25,262 nucleotides of DNA from Ignavibacteriales bacterium (GTDB taxonomy: Bacteria > Bacteroidota > Ignavibacteria > Ignavibacteriales > Melioribacteraceae), in assembly GCA_007280825.1 (NCBI GenBank), contig QYQI01000117.1, positions 1-25,262 on the forward strand, in the 5' to 3' direction. The notes under the pieces are model-generated. The model saw nothing but the letters and a program-made list of their open reading frames with translations. It ran no database searches and was not told the origin of the DNA. Shown piece after piece: positions 24,423-25,262 of the stretch (positions are counted from its first letter, which is position 1; each line of letters opens with the position of its first letter). Made by a program: the position numbers and the translations under genes.

Positions 24423-25262
24423 ATGAAAAACAAATTGAAAGACGCACTCAAATATTTCACCTCCTCGTCGCTGGCAATCTTGCTTATTTTTTTTCTGATT
24501 CGATTATATGAAATTCTATTTGTCTGGAACAACATAATAAAGCACAGCATTCAATTCAATCTTTTGTTTATATCATTCTTTTCGGAAATCAACATCTTTT
24601 TCGAAATAGCAGCGATATTCGGAGTTGTATTTATAATTCTATATTTAGTACACCAAAAAACATCAAAGATAGTTTTAAATGTTTCCCTTACATTAGTGGT
24701 AATCATATATCTGCTGCTCGATTTATATTTTACAAAAACTTCAATTCCTCTCGGCTCTGATCTATTCGGCTATTCAATGTTCGAAATAAACCAAACCGTT
24801 ACTTCCAGCGGCGGATTGAATCCCATCTATTTTATTTTATTAATTTTATTTACCGGCATTATTTCGGGAATAATATTCTTATTTCATAAGATCCGACTCA
24901 ATTTTACTGTAATAAAAATTTATTGTATTCTAATTGCCGGCTCATTGATTTTTGGAACTGAACTTAATCCCCAACCGCAAAATTTCTCAAACACATCAGA
25001 ATATTTTTTAGCAGTAAATAAGCTGGATTTCTTTACAGCTAAAACATATTCGTATTTTTTTGAAAAAGAGCTCGATCTACCCGTTTCTAATTATTATATC
25101 GATTCGGGCAAAGGAGAAGAAGTTTTCTTTAAGTACACAGACAGTAATTACCCATTTCTTCATGAAGAAAACACAAAAAATGTATTATTCAATTTTTTTA
25201 ATATTGGCGAGAAGAGACCGAATTTTGTTTTTATTATTACAGAAAGTTTGGGCAGGGGATAC
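24423..25262 (+). CDS. LTA synthase-like / sulfatase-family membrane enzyme, 3' end outside window
   Basis: An open frame of 280 codons runs to the window end without a stop. It begins MKNKLKDALKYFTSSSLAIL and has about five membrane helices in the first 175 residues, then a roughly 85-residue linker, then NFVFIITESLGRGY (267-280). The last is the opening strand of the alkaline-phosphatase/sulfatase fold of LTA synthases and phosphoethanolamine transferases, where the Glu (here 274) binds the metal; the catalytic Thr should lie just beyond the window. Such enzymes transfer phosphoglycerol or phosphoethanolamine to glycans or lipids on the outer face of the inner membrane. Position 32 nt after the glycosyltransferase suggests decoration of its product. 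The ribosome site is weak. Confidence 0.82.
   Translation, partial: MKNKLKDALKYFTSSSLAILLIFFLIRLYEILFVWNNIIKHSIQFNLLFISFFSEINIFFEIAAIFGVVFIILYLVHQKTSKIVLNVSLTLVVIIYLLLDLYFTKTSIPLGSDLFGYSMFEINQTVTSSGGLNPIYFILLILFTGIISGIIFLFHKIRLNFTVIKIYCILIAGSLIFGTELNPQPQNFSNTSEYFLAVNKLDFFTAKTYSYFFEKELDLPVSNYYIDSGKGEEVFFKYTDSNYPFLHEENTKNVLFNFFNIGEKRPNFVFIITESLGRGY

Overview
The window looks like chromosome of an AT-rich Gram-negative bacterium of the Bacteroidota/Chlorobiota group, most likely an Ignavibacteria relative. The evidence is two giant surface proteins ending in type IX secretion (T9SS) type A sorting domains with the NPFNP signature, candidate promoters with the Bacteroidota-type TTTG / TAnnTTTG layout, an ECF sigma / anti-sigma / DUF4252 operon, and an outer-membrane patatin with a BamA-like barrel. 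No rRNA, tRNA, insertion sequence or CRISPR array was seen.

Layout. 1-1051: the 3' part of an ABC-2 drug/efflux permease, cut by the window edge. 1329-2139: an outer-membrane beta-barrel protein and a 24-codon lipoprotein-like ORF, followed by a terminator shared with the convergent gene. 2225-6836 (minus): a small putative lipoprotein and, 19 nt downstream, a 1385-residue T9SS cargo with a sortilin-like propeller. 7067-8725 (minus): ECF sigma factor, membrane anti-sigma candidate and DUF4252 protein, overlapping end to end, preceded by an ECF-type promoter (TGTAAC-N17-CGTCTA) that suggests autoregulation. 8924-10006 (plus): a PD-(D/E)XK nuclease-like protein and a helical-repeat protein. 10000-15388 (minus): the conserved rpmH-rnpA-yidD-yidC cluster followed by the patatin/BamA-like gene. 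15389-15818: a gap with a Bacteroidota-type rpmH promoter and a GC-rich hairpin cluster. 15819-20900 (minus): a 1693-residue multidomain surface protein. 21486-25262 (plus): an operon of a single-domain response regulator, a membrane-anchored HEAT-repeat protein, a processive family 2 glycosyltransferase and an LTA-synthase/sulfatase-type enzyme, the last cut by the window end.

The most unusual content is the 1693-residue protein. Its N-terminus matches the Cys-Gln thioester (TQXA/TED) adhesin domain known mainly from Gram-positive bacteria, with Cys85 and Gln137 as the candidate thioester pair. Behind it are duplicated SdrD-B-like/DUF11-like units, a choice-of-anchor A domain that appears to be inserted inside a DUF11 domain, a beta-propeller and a T9SS sorting domain. 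This would be a covalent-adhesin architecture exported by T9SS instead of being sortase-anchored. The regulator-HEAT-glycosyltransferase-LtaS-like operon at the right end is the second candidate system: synthesis and phospho-decoration of an envelope polymer under a receiver-domain switch. All functions are inferred from reading the sequence; no searches were run.
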